A stretch of DNA of 64,000 nucleotides from Peptoanaerobacter stomatis (lineage in GTDB: Bacteria; Bacillota; Clostridia; Peptostreptococcales; Filifactoraceae). The position numbers and the translations under genes were made by a program. The notes beneath the pieces were generated by a model. The model did no database searches and was not told the origin of the DNA. It saw only the letters and a program-made list of their open reading frames with translations. This document shows, piece after piece, positions 53,614 to 62,325 of this stretch. Every line of letters begins with the position of its first letter. Positions within the stretch are counted from its first letter, which is position 1. Where the stretch lies: assembly GCF_000238095.2 (NCBI RefSeq), contig NZ_JH815225.1, positions 708,724 through 772,723 on the forward strand, given 5' to 3'.

Positions 53614-54927
53614 TTATAATTGGATTATCTTACCAACCATATTCTCTATTTCATCAAAAGAAAATTTATCATGAACATCTTGTTTTAAAAAATTATTGAT
53701 TTCGTCATTTTTTTCAATAGCCATATCTACTTTTTTACTTGTTCCTCTTACATATGCACCTATGCTTATCAAGTCTTCAGAGTCTTTATATGTCGCCATC
53801 AAATCTCTGATATTGCCTACTTTTAACATATGTTCTTTATCCATTATAGCAGGCATTACCCTTGATACAGATGCTAAAACATCTATTGCAGGATAATGAT
53901 TTTTGTTTGCCAAAGTTCTTGACAAGACTATATGCCCATCCAATATACCTCTAACGGTATCCGCAATAGGTTCGTTCATATCATCTCCATCTACAAGCAC
54001 AGTATAAAGACCAGTTATTGAGCCTTTATCAGAATTCCCCGCTCTTTCCAATAATTTCGGCAATTCCGCAAATACTGAAGGAGGATATCCTTTGGTAACA
54101 GGTGGTTCTCCTATTGCAAGCCCAACTTCTCTTTGTGCCATAGAAAATCTTGTAAGAGAGTCCATCATCAATATTACGTTTTTACCTTGATCTCTAAAAT
54201 ACTCAGCTACTGATGTTGCCAATAACGCACCTTTTTTTCTGACAAGCGCGGGTTGATCAGATGTCGCTACTATAACTATTGACCTCGCAAGACCTTCTTC
54301 TTGTAAATCATTTTCTATAAATTCTTTTACTTCCCTACCTCTTTCGCCTATAAGACCTATAACATTTATATCTGCAACCGTATTTCTCGCAATCATTCCA
54401 AGCAAAGTAGACTTCCCTACTCCTGAGCCTGCAAATATACCGATTCTTTGTCCTCTTCCGCAAGTAAGCATACCATCTATAGCTTTTACTCCAAGGGGTA
54501 AAGGTTCTCTTATTCTGCTTCTTGACAAAGGATTTGGAGGAGTATTGTTTACCGGATATGCTCTACTCAATTTCAATTCTTCTTTACCATCTATAGGACT
54601 TCCAAGGCCGTCAAGCACACGCCCGAGAAGACTCTCTCCAACTTGAACTTCAAGACTGTTTCCTGATGCAACTACAGTAGCTCCAGGTCCTATACCTTGC
54701 ATATCTCCAAGCGGCATAAGCAAAACTGCATTTTGTGTAAAACCTACTGCCTCAGCCATAACAGGAGCGTCAGATTTCACAGGATATATTTTACACATCT
54801 CTCCAATTTTTACCTGTGGTCCTGTAGATTCTATTGTAAGTCCTACTATTTTAGAAACCCTTCCTTTATATTGCACAAGGGTTGTATCTGTTAATTTATC
54901 ACTGTATTTTTTCAATGATACTTCCAT
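53614..54927 (-). CDS. fliI: Flagellar export ATPase FliI
   Basis: 437 residues, homologous to the F1 beta subunit. Walker A GSGVGKST lies at about 167-174, followed by IGERGREVKEFI, the Walker B ILMMDSLTRF and the family's C-terminal domain. It energises delivery of export substrates with FliH and FliJ. I chose ATG at 54927, seven bases after GAAGGGG, over the adjacent GTG at 54930. FliH ends two bases into the same junction. Confidence 0.95.
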   Translation of the reverse strand: MEVSLKKYSDKLTDTTLVQYKGRVSKIVGLTIESTGPQVKIGEMCKIYPVKSDAPVMAEAVGFTQNAVLLMPLGDMQGIGPGATVVASGNSLEVQVGESLLGRVLDGLGSPIDGKEELKLSRAYPVNNTPPNPLSRSRIREPLPLGVKAIDGMLTCGRGQRIGIFAGSGVGKSTLLGMIARNTVADINVIGLIGERGREVKEFIENDLQEEGLARSIVIVATSDQPALVRKKGALLATSVAEYFRDQGKNVILMMDSLTRFSMAQREVGLAIGEPPVTKGYPPSVFAELPKLLERAGNSDKGSITGLYTVLVDGDDMNEPIADTVRGILDGHIVLSRTLANKNHYPAIDVLASVSRVMPAIMDKEHMLKVGNIRDLMATYKDSEDLISIGAYVRGTSKKVDMAIEKNDEINNFLKQDVHDKFSFDEIENMVGKIIQL

Positions 54928-54929
54928 CA

Positions 54930-55736
54930 CTATTCCCCTTCAAGAAGTTTGGAAAATTCTTCCCTAAGTTTTATAAATTGAGCTTTTATGGAAGGATTTA
55001 CTGTTCCGTCTTCACTCTGTATTTCCATATCACCTCTTAGATATGTTTCAACCGTTTTTATTTCTATATCTTCTACAGCAGGAAACATAGCTAATATTTT
55101 AGTTTTTAATTTAGACGTGTTTTCAAAATCTTCTCTACTTACTTTAATAGTCAATTTTTTTCTTGATGTTATATCTTCAATAGAAGATATAATTAACTTC
55201 GTAACAGTTTCATCACTATCATCTAATTTTTGTCTTAATATTTTATTTACACATTGTAATACTAAACCTATTATTTCTTTTTCTTGATTAGCGAACGTAT
55301 TTTTTCTATATTGCTCAGCTTCCTCTATTATATTTCTTGCATCTTTAAGCAACACTTCATATTGCTCTAAAGATTCTTCATATCCTTGTTTAAATCCATC
55401 TTGCTTACTTTCTATAAATATATTTCCCGCTTCTACCTTTGCATCATCTATTATCTTTTTAGCATCCGAATTTGCTCTTGATATTATTTCGTTAGATAGC
55501 TCAGTTGCATTTCTATTCATTTCCTGAGTTTCATTTTGAAGTCTTATTTTTAGTTGTTCTAATTTCTCTATCTTAATTTTGGCTTCTCTTTCTTCACCAT
55601 CTTCAAGTTTTTCCTGATTAGATGTTATCTTATGCAAAGTTTCCGAAGAACTTATATTTTCTTCTCTAAGCTCTTTATTTCCAATAACAAACACTTCATC
55701 TATCTTAATAAAATCGGACTTGATAAGTTTATCCAA
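54930..55736 (-). CDS. fliH: Flagellar export ATPase regulator FliH
   Basis: 268 residues: an N-terminal segment, a long charged coiled coil (about 40-150) and a C-terminal FliH/V-ATPase-E-like domain (about 150-265, with VLQCVNKILRQKL and the YLRGDMEIQSEDGTV region). It binds FliI and anchors it to the C-ring. The start is a TTG at 55736 with GGAGG upstream; it overlaps the end of fliG by eight bases. Confidence 0.87.
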   Translation of the reverse strand: MDKLIKSDFIKIDEVFVIGNKELREENISSSETLHKITSNQEKLEDGEEREAKIKIEKLEQLKIRLQNETQEMNRNATELSNEIISRANSDAKKIIDDAKVEAGNIFIESKQDGFKQGYEESLEQYEVLLKDARNIIEEAEQYRKNTFANQEKEIIGLVLQCVNKILRQKLDDSDETVTKLIISSIEDITSRKKLTIKVSREDFENTSKLKTKILAMFPAVEDIEIKTVETYLRGDMEIQSEDGTVNPSIKAQFIKLREEFSKLLEGE

Positions 55737-56757
55737 TTAGCTCGTCTCCTCCACCTCTTGAAATTACTATCTCTCCAGCATCTTCCAATCTTCTTATTAC
55801 ATTTACTATATTTTGTTGCGCTTCTTCTACATCTCTCAATCTCACAGGTCCCATAAAATCCATATCTTCTCTTATCATCTCTGCCATACGTTTAGACATG
55901 TTTGCAAATATAAGCTCTGCAACCTCAGGCGTTGCTCCTTTAAGTGCAACAGTAAGCTCACTGTTTTCAACTTCTCTGATAAATCTTTGTACAGCACTTG
56001 AATCAAGATTAACGACATCTTCAAATACAAACATCTTCTTCTTGATTTCATCCGCAAGTTCTGTATCTGATTCTTCAAGATTTTCAATAATATATCTTTC
56101 AGTTCCTCTATCCACAGAGTTCAAGATTTCTACAATCGCATCTATACCACCGGCTTTTGTATAGTCTTGAGTTACTATATTGGATAGTTTCTTTTCAAGT
56201 ACAATTTCCACTTCCTTTATTATTTCAGGATATGTCCTGTCCATTGTAGCTATTCTTCTTGCAACTTCTATTTGTTTTTCTTGTGAAAGCGATGACAATA
56301 TCTGACCTGACTTTTCAAAATCGAGATATGACAGTATAAGCGCTATAGTTTGTGGATGCTCATTTTGAATAAAATTGGCAAGTTGTGCAGCATCAGCTTT
56401 TTTGGCAAAATCAAACGGTTTTACTTGTAGAGATGCAGTGAGTTTATTTATAACCTCATATGCCTTTTCTTTTCCAAGAGATTTTTCCAAAACCTCTTTT
56501 GCATAATTTATACCGCCTTCAGATATATAGTCCTGCGCAATACACATTTCATAAAATTCATCTAATACTTCTTCTTTTAATTCAGGATCCACTTTTTTAA
56601 CATTTGCTATTTCCAATGTCATTTCTTCTATATCTTCATCACTAAGATGCCCATATATCTTTGAAGAATATTCCGGTCCTAAACTTATCATAAGTATTGC
56701 AGCCTTCTGTTTTCCGTATAATTTGATAGGCTCTTTTTGAGCACCTTGTTTTGCCAA
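55729..56757 (-). CDS. fliG: Flagellar motor switch protein FliG
   Basis: 342 residues with the N (about 20-110), middle (about 120-195, HPQTIALILSYL, matching the EHPQ motif) and C (about 220-340) domains. Charged residues in the C domain (MIREDMDFMGPVRLRDVEEAQ) contact MotA. The start is inferred as TTG at 56757 because AGAGGTGG lies about six bases upstream; the GTG at 56766 lies inside that site. FliF ends seven bases ahead. Confidence 0.95.
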   Translation of the reverse strand: MAKQGAQKEPIKLYGKQKAAILMISLGPEYSSKIYGHLSDEDIEEMTLEIANVKKVDPELKEEVLDEFYEMCIAQDYISEGGINYAKEVLEKSLGKEKAYEVINKLTASLQVKPFDFAKKADAAQLANFIQNEHPQTIALILSYLDFEKSGQILSSLSQEKQIEVARRIATMDRTYPEIIKEVEIVLEKKLSNIVTQDYTKAGGIDAIVEILNSVDRGTERYIIENLEESDTELADEIKKKMFVFEDVVNLDSSAVQRFIREVENSELTVALKGATPEVAELIFANMSKRMAEMIREDMDFMGPVRLRDVEEAQQNIVNVIRRLEDAGEIVISRGGGDELIG

Positions 56758-56773
56758 GCTATCCACCTCTTTA

Positions 56774-58345
56774 TTATTCTTCTTCTATCCATGTTTTTAA
56801 TAATTGTGTTACTACTTCCGGATTTCTGTTTATCAATTCCTCTATACTTTTCTTCTTTCCGGATTCTTTTATATCTAATTCTATTGTTTCTATCTCCTGT
56901 TGCTTTCTTGCTCTTTCTTCCGGACTCAAATTGTCTTTTTGCTTTGCCAATTCTTGCGATTTTCTATTTTTTCTTCTCAATAACATAACAATCAACAATG
57001 CTACTATAGGTATAAGCGCTATAACTCCTATTGCAATCCATTGCCACAACGGTATACCTGAATTATTAGATGCCGCCATTTGGTTTTGCATATCTTTATT
57101 GAAGCTTTCAGCAAACACTTCTACAGATTTTGTATTAAGTCCTGTGGCTGTGGTTATCAATTTTACTATCTGAGCCTTTTTCTCGTCTGTAAGTTCTCCA
57201 CCTTCTAAAGAATCTTTGTTCAAAATTACAGAAACTGTTATACTGTCTATAGTCCCTTTCGCCTTTTCTACATTTTTTACAATCTCATTTAATTCATAAT
57301 TTATAGTGCTCTCGCTTCTATTATAAGTTGAATTTCCATTTTCATCTACCGTAACGTAATTCGTTGTTCCTCCCGCTTCATTATTGTTTGCAGTAACTCC
57401 AGGTGTTCCTAAAGCATCTTTTTTATTTTCAACTTGTTCTTTTAAATTCTGTTCACTTCTTGCAAGTCCCGAAGTTTCTCCTTCAACTGGAGGCGAAAAA
57501 CTTTTTGTTTGAGTCTGCTCATTATCAAAATTAAGTTTGACCGATGCCATAACAGATATGTTGTTATATCCGAACATAGGACTTAAAAAGTTTTGCAATG
57601 ATTTTTCTATATCACTTTTCACCTTATCTTGCATTTCCAAATTACTTTTAGCTTGAATAGAATCATTTTTATTTTCAGAGTTTACATTAAGCACTTGACC
57701 ATTCGGTCCATGTATAGTAACATTTTCAGGAAGCAATCCTTCCACAGAATTTGAAACTATTGATGCTATCCCGTTTATAGAATCTTGGTCAAGCTCTTTA
57801 CCAGCTTTCAAAGATAGCATTACACTTGCTTTTGAAATCTGTTTATTCTCATTCAATATAAATTCAGAATTTTTTGGTATAGATAGACTAACATATGCTT
57901 TATCCACCGCATCAATAGACTCTATAACTGTTGATATCTGATTTGTTAAAGCATATTGCCTTGCTGTTTCTTTTTCATCATCACTCATAAACATCGAATT
58001 CATCTTGATTAAATCCGAATAATCAAACTTGGCATTAGGCAAATTTCTTCCTGCCAAGTCAACCATTATTTTATTTCTTGATTTTTCCGGAACAAGTATA
58101 GAATTTTGACCTTCTATCTTATATTTTACACCTAAACCGTCTAAGTTTTGAGTAACAGTACTCATTGTATTCAAATCAAGATTACTGTATAACGGCACAT
58201 ATTTGGTTCTTGTCAAATATAATATAAGCGATGTAATTATTATAATTATCGCCAAGGTTGAGACAGCTACAGTTATTATCTGTTTCCTTGAATATTTTTC
58301 CAAATATTGATTTATTGAATTTCTTACATTATTAATATTTTCCAA
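56774..58345 (-). CDS. fliF: MS-ring protein FliF
   Basis: 523 residues: an N-terminal transmembrane helix (about 22-44), two ring-building motifs and the YscJ-like domain (about 50-220), a beta-collar segment, and a second helix (about 425-447) followed by a cytoplasmic FliG-binding tail (to 523, ending LLKTWIEEE). It forms the MS ring on which the basal body is built. The start is inferred as TTG at 58345, eight bases after AGGAG; the GTG at 58354 directly abuts that site. Confidence 0.94.
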   Translation of the reverse strand: MENINNVRNSINQYLEKYSRKQIITVAVSTLAIIIIITSLILYLTRTKYVPLYSNLDLNTMSTVTQNLDGLGVKYKIEGQNSILVPEKSRNKIMVDLAGRNLPNAKFDYSDLIKMNSMFMSDDEKETARQYALTNQISTVIESIDAVDKAYVSLSIPKNSEFILNENKQISKASVMLSLKAGKELDQDSINGIASIVSNSVEGLLPENVTIHGPNGQVLNVNSENKNDSIQAKSNLEMQDKVKSDIEKSLQNFLSPMFGYNNISVMASVKLNFDNEQTQTKSFSPPVEGETSGLARSEQNLKEQVENKKDALGTPGVTANNNEAGGTTNYVTVDENGNSTYNRSESTINYELNEIVKNVEKAKGTIDSITVSVILNKDSLEGGELTDEKKAQIVKLITTATGLNTKSVEVFAESFNKDMQNQMAASNNSGIPLWQWIAIGVIALIPIVALLIVMLLRRKNRKSQELAKQKDNLSPEERARKQQEIETIELDIKESGKKKSIEELINRNPEVVTQLLKTWIEEE

Positions 58346-58548
58346 AACGAACACTCCTGTGTCTATTATAAAATAAGACGCTTCTTTACCTAAACATATA
58401 AAAACAAATAAATTTATTATAATATTTTTTATATAATAATATTAAAAAGTATGTATCCACAAATATTCTTACAAAATTATATCTAAATTAAAAAATATAT
58501 CATCAGCTGATATTATGTAAGTACCCGACTGATGATTTAGAAATTGTT
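58346..58548 (-). promoter_or_regulatory. Gap between fliE and fliF with a hairpin and T-run
   Basis: On the minus strand, ATCATCAG and CTGATGAT (58529-58536 with 58499-58506) form a perfect 8 bp inverted repeat over a 22-base loop, followed by ATATTTTTTAATTT. This resembles an intra-operon terminator or attenuator just after fliE. The rest of the gap is AT-rich with several TATAAT-like stretches and could also hold an internal promoter for fliF onward. Confidence 0.45.
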
Positions 58549-58842
58549 TTAAATTTGAATTCTTGATATTTCTTTGTATGCATCTACAATTTTAGATATC
58601 CCCTCTGAAAGTGCATTGAACTGAACATTGGCAATACCTCTTGCTATTGACAATTCATGAAGATTCTCCAATTCTCCTGATATTAATTTCTGTGTCAATT
58701 CTTCTTGATATTTTTTTGCATCATTAGCTTCATATATAGCTTTTTTAAGAAAATCAGAAAAATTTATATCTTTATTTGTGTCTTCTTTTTTTATGATTTT
58801 TATATCATTCAAAGGAATAATATCACTAACCCTGTTTATCAT
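58549..58842 (-). CDS. fliE: Flagellar rod adaptor FliE
   Basis: 97 residues, normal FliE length: NFSDFLKKAIYEAND-type N-terminal helix and a C-terminal helix ending SKIVDAYKEISRIQI. It links the MS ring to the rod. AAGGAGAAGAA precedes the ATG; 14 bases after flgC. Confidence 0.93.
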   Translation of the reverse strand: MINRVSDIIPLNDIKIIKKEDTNKDINFSDFLKKAIYEANDAKKYQEELTQKLISGELENLHELSIARGIANVQFNALSEGISKIVDAYKEISRIQI

Positions 58843-58856
58843 TTCTTCTCCTTAAA

Positions 58857-59300
58857 TTATTTCCCAATTTCAATGGCTTTTTGCAATAGAGCTTTAGATG
58901 TATTTACAGCCGTTGCACTCGCTTCATATGCTCTTTGTGAAGATATCATATCAACCATTTCTGTTATCAAATCAACATTGCTCATTTTAACATATCCATT
59001 TTCATCCGCATCAGGGTGTCCTGGTTCATATTTCATCTTAAAATCACTCTTATCTTCTACTACGCCTACAAGCTCTACTCCACCCTTATCTTTTTTCTGT
59101 CTTTTATTGTTTAAAATAGCATTAAAACTTGATACATTACCGTCAGCTTCAGCAAATACAGCAACTTGTCTTCTATATGGAAGTCCGTTTTTAGTTCTTG
59201 TTGTCTGTGCATTGGCTATATTTTTTGATATTATATCCATTCTTGCTCGTTCAGCCGTAAGTGCTGTAGCATTTATATTCATGCTTGAAAATATTGACAT
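58857..59300 (-). CDS. flgC: Proximal rod protein FlgC
   Basis: 147 residues with the rod signature ALTAERARMDIISKNIANAQT at the N-terminus and NVDLITEMVDMISSQRAYEA at the C-terminus. It is a rod component exported through the basal body. AGGAGGTAGAAAATA precedes the ATG. The ATG overlaps the flgB stop by one base. Confidence 0.95.
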   Translation of the reverse strand: MSIFSSMNINATALTAERARMDIISKNIANAQTTRTKNGLPYRRQVAVFAEADGNVSSFNAILNNKRQKKDKGGVELVGVVEDKSDFKMKYEPGHPDADENGYVKMSNVDLITEMVDMISSQRAYEASATAVNTSKALLQKAIEIGK

Positions 59301-59698
59301 TATTTTCTACCTCCTGTTATACCTGATATAAGTGAGCTGAAATATCCTGTCATAGAATCTGCAATCATAGAATAATTTATATAGTTTTTCACACTGTCAA
59401 CTTCTTCCGTATCAATATTGACGTTATTGCCATCTTCTCTTGTGCTCACAGAATTATCTTTGGCAACAATCGGAAAATTATTACCTTTTAAAGACGGTAT
59501 ATCTATATGTCTTGAATTGGTCTTTGCACCTCTTAATTTATACTCATCATTTGCTTTCGCAAGATATTCTTCAAACCTTACATAACTCCTTTTATAATTA
59601 GGAGTGTTTACATTGGCTATGTTATTGCTTATCGCTTCACTTCTCATGCTATAAGCATTCAGTGCTTTGGATAATATTCCTATATAAGTTGAATCCAT
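59300..59698 (-). CDS. flgB: Proximal rod protein FlgB
   Basis: 132 residues with the rod motif LNAYSMRSEAISNNIANVNT and a C-terminal helix typical of FlgB. First gene of the fla/che cluster; GAGAGGAAAATATT precedes the ATG. The upstream region holds two inverted repeats and then rnpB. Confidence 0.95.
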   Translation of the reverse strand: MDSTYIGILSKALNAYSMRSEAISNNIANVNTPNYKRSYVRFEEYLAKANDEYKLRGAKTNSRHIDIPSLKGNNFPIVAKDNSVSTREDGNNVNIDTEEVDSVKNYINYSMIADSMTGYFSSLISGITGGRK

Positions 59699-59984
59699 AA
59701 AATATTTTCCTCTCTATGATCAACACAAAAAATTGTTTGCTTTCAAATAGACATTAAATATATAATGACTCAAACAGCTATATAATTAATGTCTTAATAA
59801 AATGTAAAATTATTTATTTTTAAATTCTGATATATACTATCAGAGAAGTTCATATAGTTAAAAATCATATTGAAACATAAATCCTAATTTCATAATTTAG
59901 CTTTCCATATTTATTATAAAAAATCAAGATGTTAACAAAAGACAAAAACTGTTACATCTAAATTATATAATATATATGTAAATA
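59699..59984 (-). promoter_or_regulatory. Leader of the fla/che cluster with two inverted repeats
   Basis: No gene is seen. Two dyads stand out: AGACATTAAATATATA (59749-59764) with TATATAATTAATGTCT (59779-59794), a 16-base stem with one mismatch, and TCTGATA-TATAC-TATCAGA (59826-59844), a perfect 7-5-7 repeat. They could be a leader RNA hairpin and an operator for the flagellar cluster. I could not find a clear sigma-A or sigma-D promoter with correct spacing. Confidence 0.45.
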
Positions 59985-60013
59985 AAGGTGTATAATTGGA
60001 AATTACACACCTT
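59985..60013 (-). terminator. Terminator of rnpB
   Basis: AAGGTGTATAATT at 59985-59997 pairs with AATTACACACCTT at 60001-60013 (one G-U-type mismatch) around GGA. On the minus strand it follows the 3' end of the RNase P RNA and leads into TTTATTT. Confidence 0.75.
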
Positions 60014-60022
60014 GGATGTAGT

Positions 60023-60358
60023 AGAGCAAATCTATAAGCCGAGTTCTGTTTAAAATAGTCATCTATCTACTATCACAGTCGCCTATGATATCTAGCGACC
60101 TACCTACGGATAGAAACGAGCAATTTCTTATTATATCCTACTTGGTCTTGCTTCAAATGGGGTTTACACAACAAGACAGTCGCCTGCCTTTTGGTGAGCT
60201 CTTACCTCGCCTTTCCACCCTTACCTACTAAAAATAGGCGGTTTATTTCTGTTGCACTTGCCTTGGAGTCGCCTCCACCGGACGTTATCCGGCATTTCGC
60301 TCTATGAAGCTCGGACTTTCCTCATACATAGAGTATGCGACTATTCAACTTACTCTTC
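60023..60358 (-). ncRNA. rnpB: RNase P RNA, A (ancestral) type
   Basis: Read on the minus strand, the 5' end carries AGTTGAATAGTCGC and GAGGAAAGTCCGAGC, and the 3' end carries CAGAACTCGGCTTATAG, the conserved hallmark sequences of bacterial RNase P RNA. AGAGTAAG near the 5' end pairs with TTTGCTCT at the 3' end as helix P1. The layout suggests A-type rather than the B-type of Bacillus; A-type is found in many Clostridia. It is the catalytic RNA that trims tRNA 5' ends. Ends are approximate. Confidence 0.93.
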
Positions 60359-60362
60359 TGAT

Positions 60363-60391
60363 ATTATACTATTATTTAAACAATCTTTCAA
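60363..60391 (-). promoter_or_regulatory. Sigma-A promoter of rnpB
   Basis: On the minus strand TTGAAA (60391-60386) and TATAAT (60368-60363) are 17 bases apart, and the predicted start point is at about 60357, matching the expected 5' end of the RNA. Confidence 0.75.
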
Positions 60392-60511
60392 TTATTTTTT
60401 TGTTTTTTTTACAGTTTTTGCAATAATTTATAAAAAAATTATATCTTTTAACAAATTTTATATAATATTTTATATTAAATAATTAATAAACAAACATTTT
60501 CTTTTTTATTT

Positions 60512-60988
60512 TTATAATATTTCTTCTAATAATACTACCGCTTGAGAACTTATACCCTCTTTTCTTCCCTCAAAACCTAAATTTTCAGTAGTAGTGGCTT
60601 TTACAGATACTTGTTCAAAATTTAAATCTAATATTTTAGCTATATTTTCTTTCATCTTTGATATATAAGGTAACATCTTAGGTGATTGAGCTATTATTAT
60701 ACTATCTATATTAGATATTTTAAAATTATTTTCTGCAATTATTTTTTTTACTTCTCCTAATAACAGCATAGAATCTATATCTTTATATTTATCATCTGTA
60801 TCCGGAAACAAAGTTCCTATATCTCCTTTATTCATAGCTCCTATTAACGCATCTATTATAGCATGTATGAGAACATCTGCATCCGAATGTCCAGCAAGCC
60901 CTTTATCATACGGTATATTTACACCACCAATTATGAGCTTCCTATTTTTTTCAAATCTATGTACATCATACCCTATTCCTACTCTCAT
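60512..60988 (-). CDS. ispF: 2-C-methyl-D-erythritol 2,4-cyclodiphosphate synthase
   Basis: 158 residues. It cyclises CDP-methylerythritol phosphate in the MEP isoprenoid pathway. Metal ligands Asp8 and His10 are in GIGYDVH and His42 in [13 protein letters not shown]; the nucleotide-site residues [12 protein letters not shown] are near the end. ATG at 60988 follows GAGGG; the TTG at 61000 overlaps that site. IspD is often adjacent or fused but is absent here. Confidence 0.95.
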   Translation of the reverse strand: MRVGIGYDVHRFEKNRKLIIGGVNIPYDKGLAGHSDADVLIHAIIDALIGAMNKGDIGTLFPDTDDKYKDIDSMLLLGEVKKIIAENNFKISNIDSIIIAQSPKMLPYISKMKENIAKILDLNFEQVSVKATTTENLGFEGRKEGISSQAVVLLEEIL

Positions 60989-61205
60989 AATAACCCTCAA
61001 CTTTCATATTTTCTGTAAATCAAAAAAATTTGTCTATTTAATTTTATACTGATATCTTGCGAAATAATAGATATCTTCAATATTACAATAATTAAAAAAT
61101 TAATTATTATTTTATCTATATCTATTAATCAAACAGCTTTTAGCATTGATTATATAGTAGTATAATTATATAATATTTAAAGTTTTTTTGAAAAAACTTA
61201 TATAT

Positions 61206-61241
61206 AAAATAAGGTGTTTATAAAAAACACCTCTTATTTTA
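61206..61241 (-). terminator. Terminator after the YacL-type gene
   Basis: AAAATAAGGTGTTT (about 61206-61219) pairs with AAACACCTCTTATTTT (to 61240) with one bulge. On the minus strand it lies five bases after the PIN-TRAM gene and separates it from ispF. Confidence 0.8.
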
Positions 61242-61245
61242 TAAT

Positions 61246-62325
61246 CTATTTAGTTTTCGCAAATATCATTCTTCCCGCAGGAGTTTGTAATACTGACGTA
61301 ACTTCAACTTCTATGTAAGAACCTATAAACTTTTTACCATTTTCTACAACTATCATAGTCCCATCATCTAAATATGCTACTCCTTGAGAATTCTCTTTTC
61401 CTTCTTTTACTATTTGCACATTTATCTGCTCACCTGATATAAGTTGCGGTTTAACTGCATTAGATAATTCGTTTATATTTAATACTTTTACATTTTGTAT
61501 TTGAGCAACTTTATTCAAATTATAATCGTTAGTAACTACTGAGCCTCCTAATTTTTCTGCCAATTTCAACAATTTAATATCTACTTCATATTCAACGTCA
61601 AATTTAGTTTCATTAACTTCTACTGTAACATTAGATTTATTTTGAATTTCATTTATTATGTCTAAGCCTCGTCTTCCTTTTACTCTTTTTAAATCGTCTG
61701 CTGAATCAGCTATATGTCTTAATTCCTCCAATACAAAAGTAGGTATTATAACCTTACCTTCAATAAATCCGGTGTCTATTATGTCAGCTATTCTACCGTC
61801 TATTATAACACTTGTGTCCAATATCTTAGGCATGGCATTAACAGTTTTTTTATTAGTTTTTTCTCTTGAGATTATTCTCTTACTATGAATATATTTAGCT
61901 ATTTCATCTTTTTTTATTCTACCTATGTTACTTCCTATATATCCAAGAAAAATATATATCGCTATTGTGAGCGGAATCCCCACAAAAGGTATTGCTTTTA
62001 TAGGGCTTGTAACAAAATAAGCTATTACTATACTGACTATAAAACCCAATATTATAGTTACCATTTCCGGAAGCGGTATTTTAGATACTTCGTTTTGTAT
62101 ATAGTTTGCTATTTGCTGACTTTTTTTAATCAAAAAAGGTGCTATAAAATAAAATATAATTCCAAATAAAATAAATAATGTTGTCAGCATAGCTACGTCA
62201 AATATAGATTTTGACATATAATCAGGTTTTAGAGTCTCAAGTATATTGTACATTAAAAAATATATTAAAAGTCCTACTGAACCTCCACCTACTCCTATAA
62301 ACCATCTTATCGCTTTTTTTACCAT
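61246..62325 (-). CDS. YacL-type membrane PIN-TRAM protein
   Basis: 359 residues: four N-terminal transmembrane helices (about 10-140), a PIN nuclease-like domain (about 165-285) with the acidic residues in KILDTSVIIDGRIADI and SVVTNDYNLNKVA, and a C-terminal TRAM domain (about 290-359) with AYLDDGTMIVVENG. The family is widely conserved in Firmicutes beside radA/disA; its substrate is not known. It overlaps the radA stop by seven bases, so both are co-expressed. Confidence 0.9.
   Translation of the reverse strand: MVKKAIRWFIGVGGGSVGLLIYFLMYNILETLKPDYMSKSIFDVAMLTTLFILFGIIFYFIAPFLIKKSQQIANYIQNEVSKIPLPEMVTIILGFIVSIVIAYFVTSPIKAIPFVGIPLTIAIYIFLGYIGSNIGRIKKDEIAKYIHSKRIISREKTNKKTVNAMPKILDTSVIIDGRIADIIDTGFIEGKVIIPTFVLEELRHIADSADDLKRVKGRRGLDIINEIQNKSNVTVEVNETKFDVEYEVDIKLLKLAEKLGGSVVTNDYNLNKVAQIQNVKVLNINELSNAVKPQLISGEQINVQIVKEGKENSQGVAYLDDGTMIVVENGKKFIGSYIEVEVTSVLQTPAGRMIFAKTK

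Noticed and set aside
59699-59984. Sigma-D (TAAA-N15-GCCGATAT) or sigma-A promoter before flgB
   Set aside because: No TAAA/GCCGATAT pair was found, and the best TATAAT (in TTTTTTATAATAAA) has only a 14-base spacing to a TTGTTA, too short to defend.
60252-60482. 76-residue plus-strand frame over the rnpB locus
   Set aside because: It lies on the complement of the RNase P RNA, whose conserved sequences explain the region.
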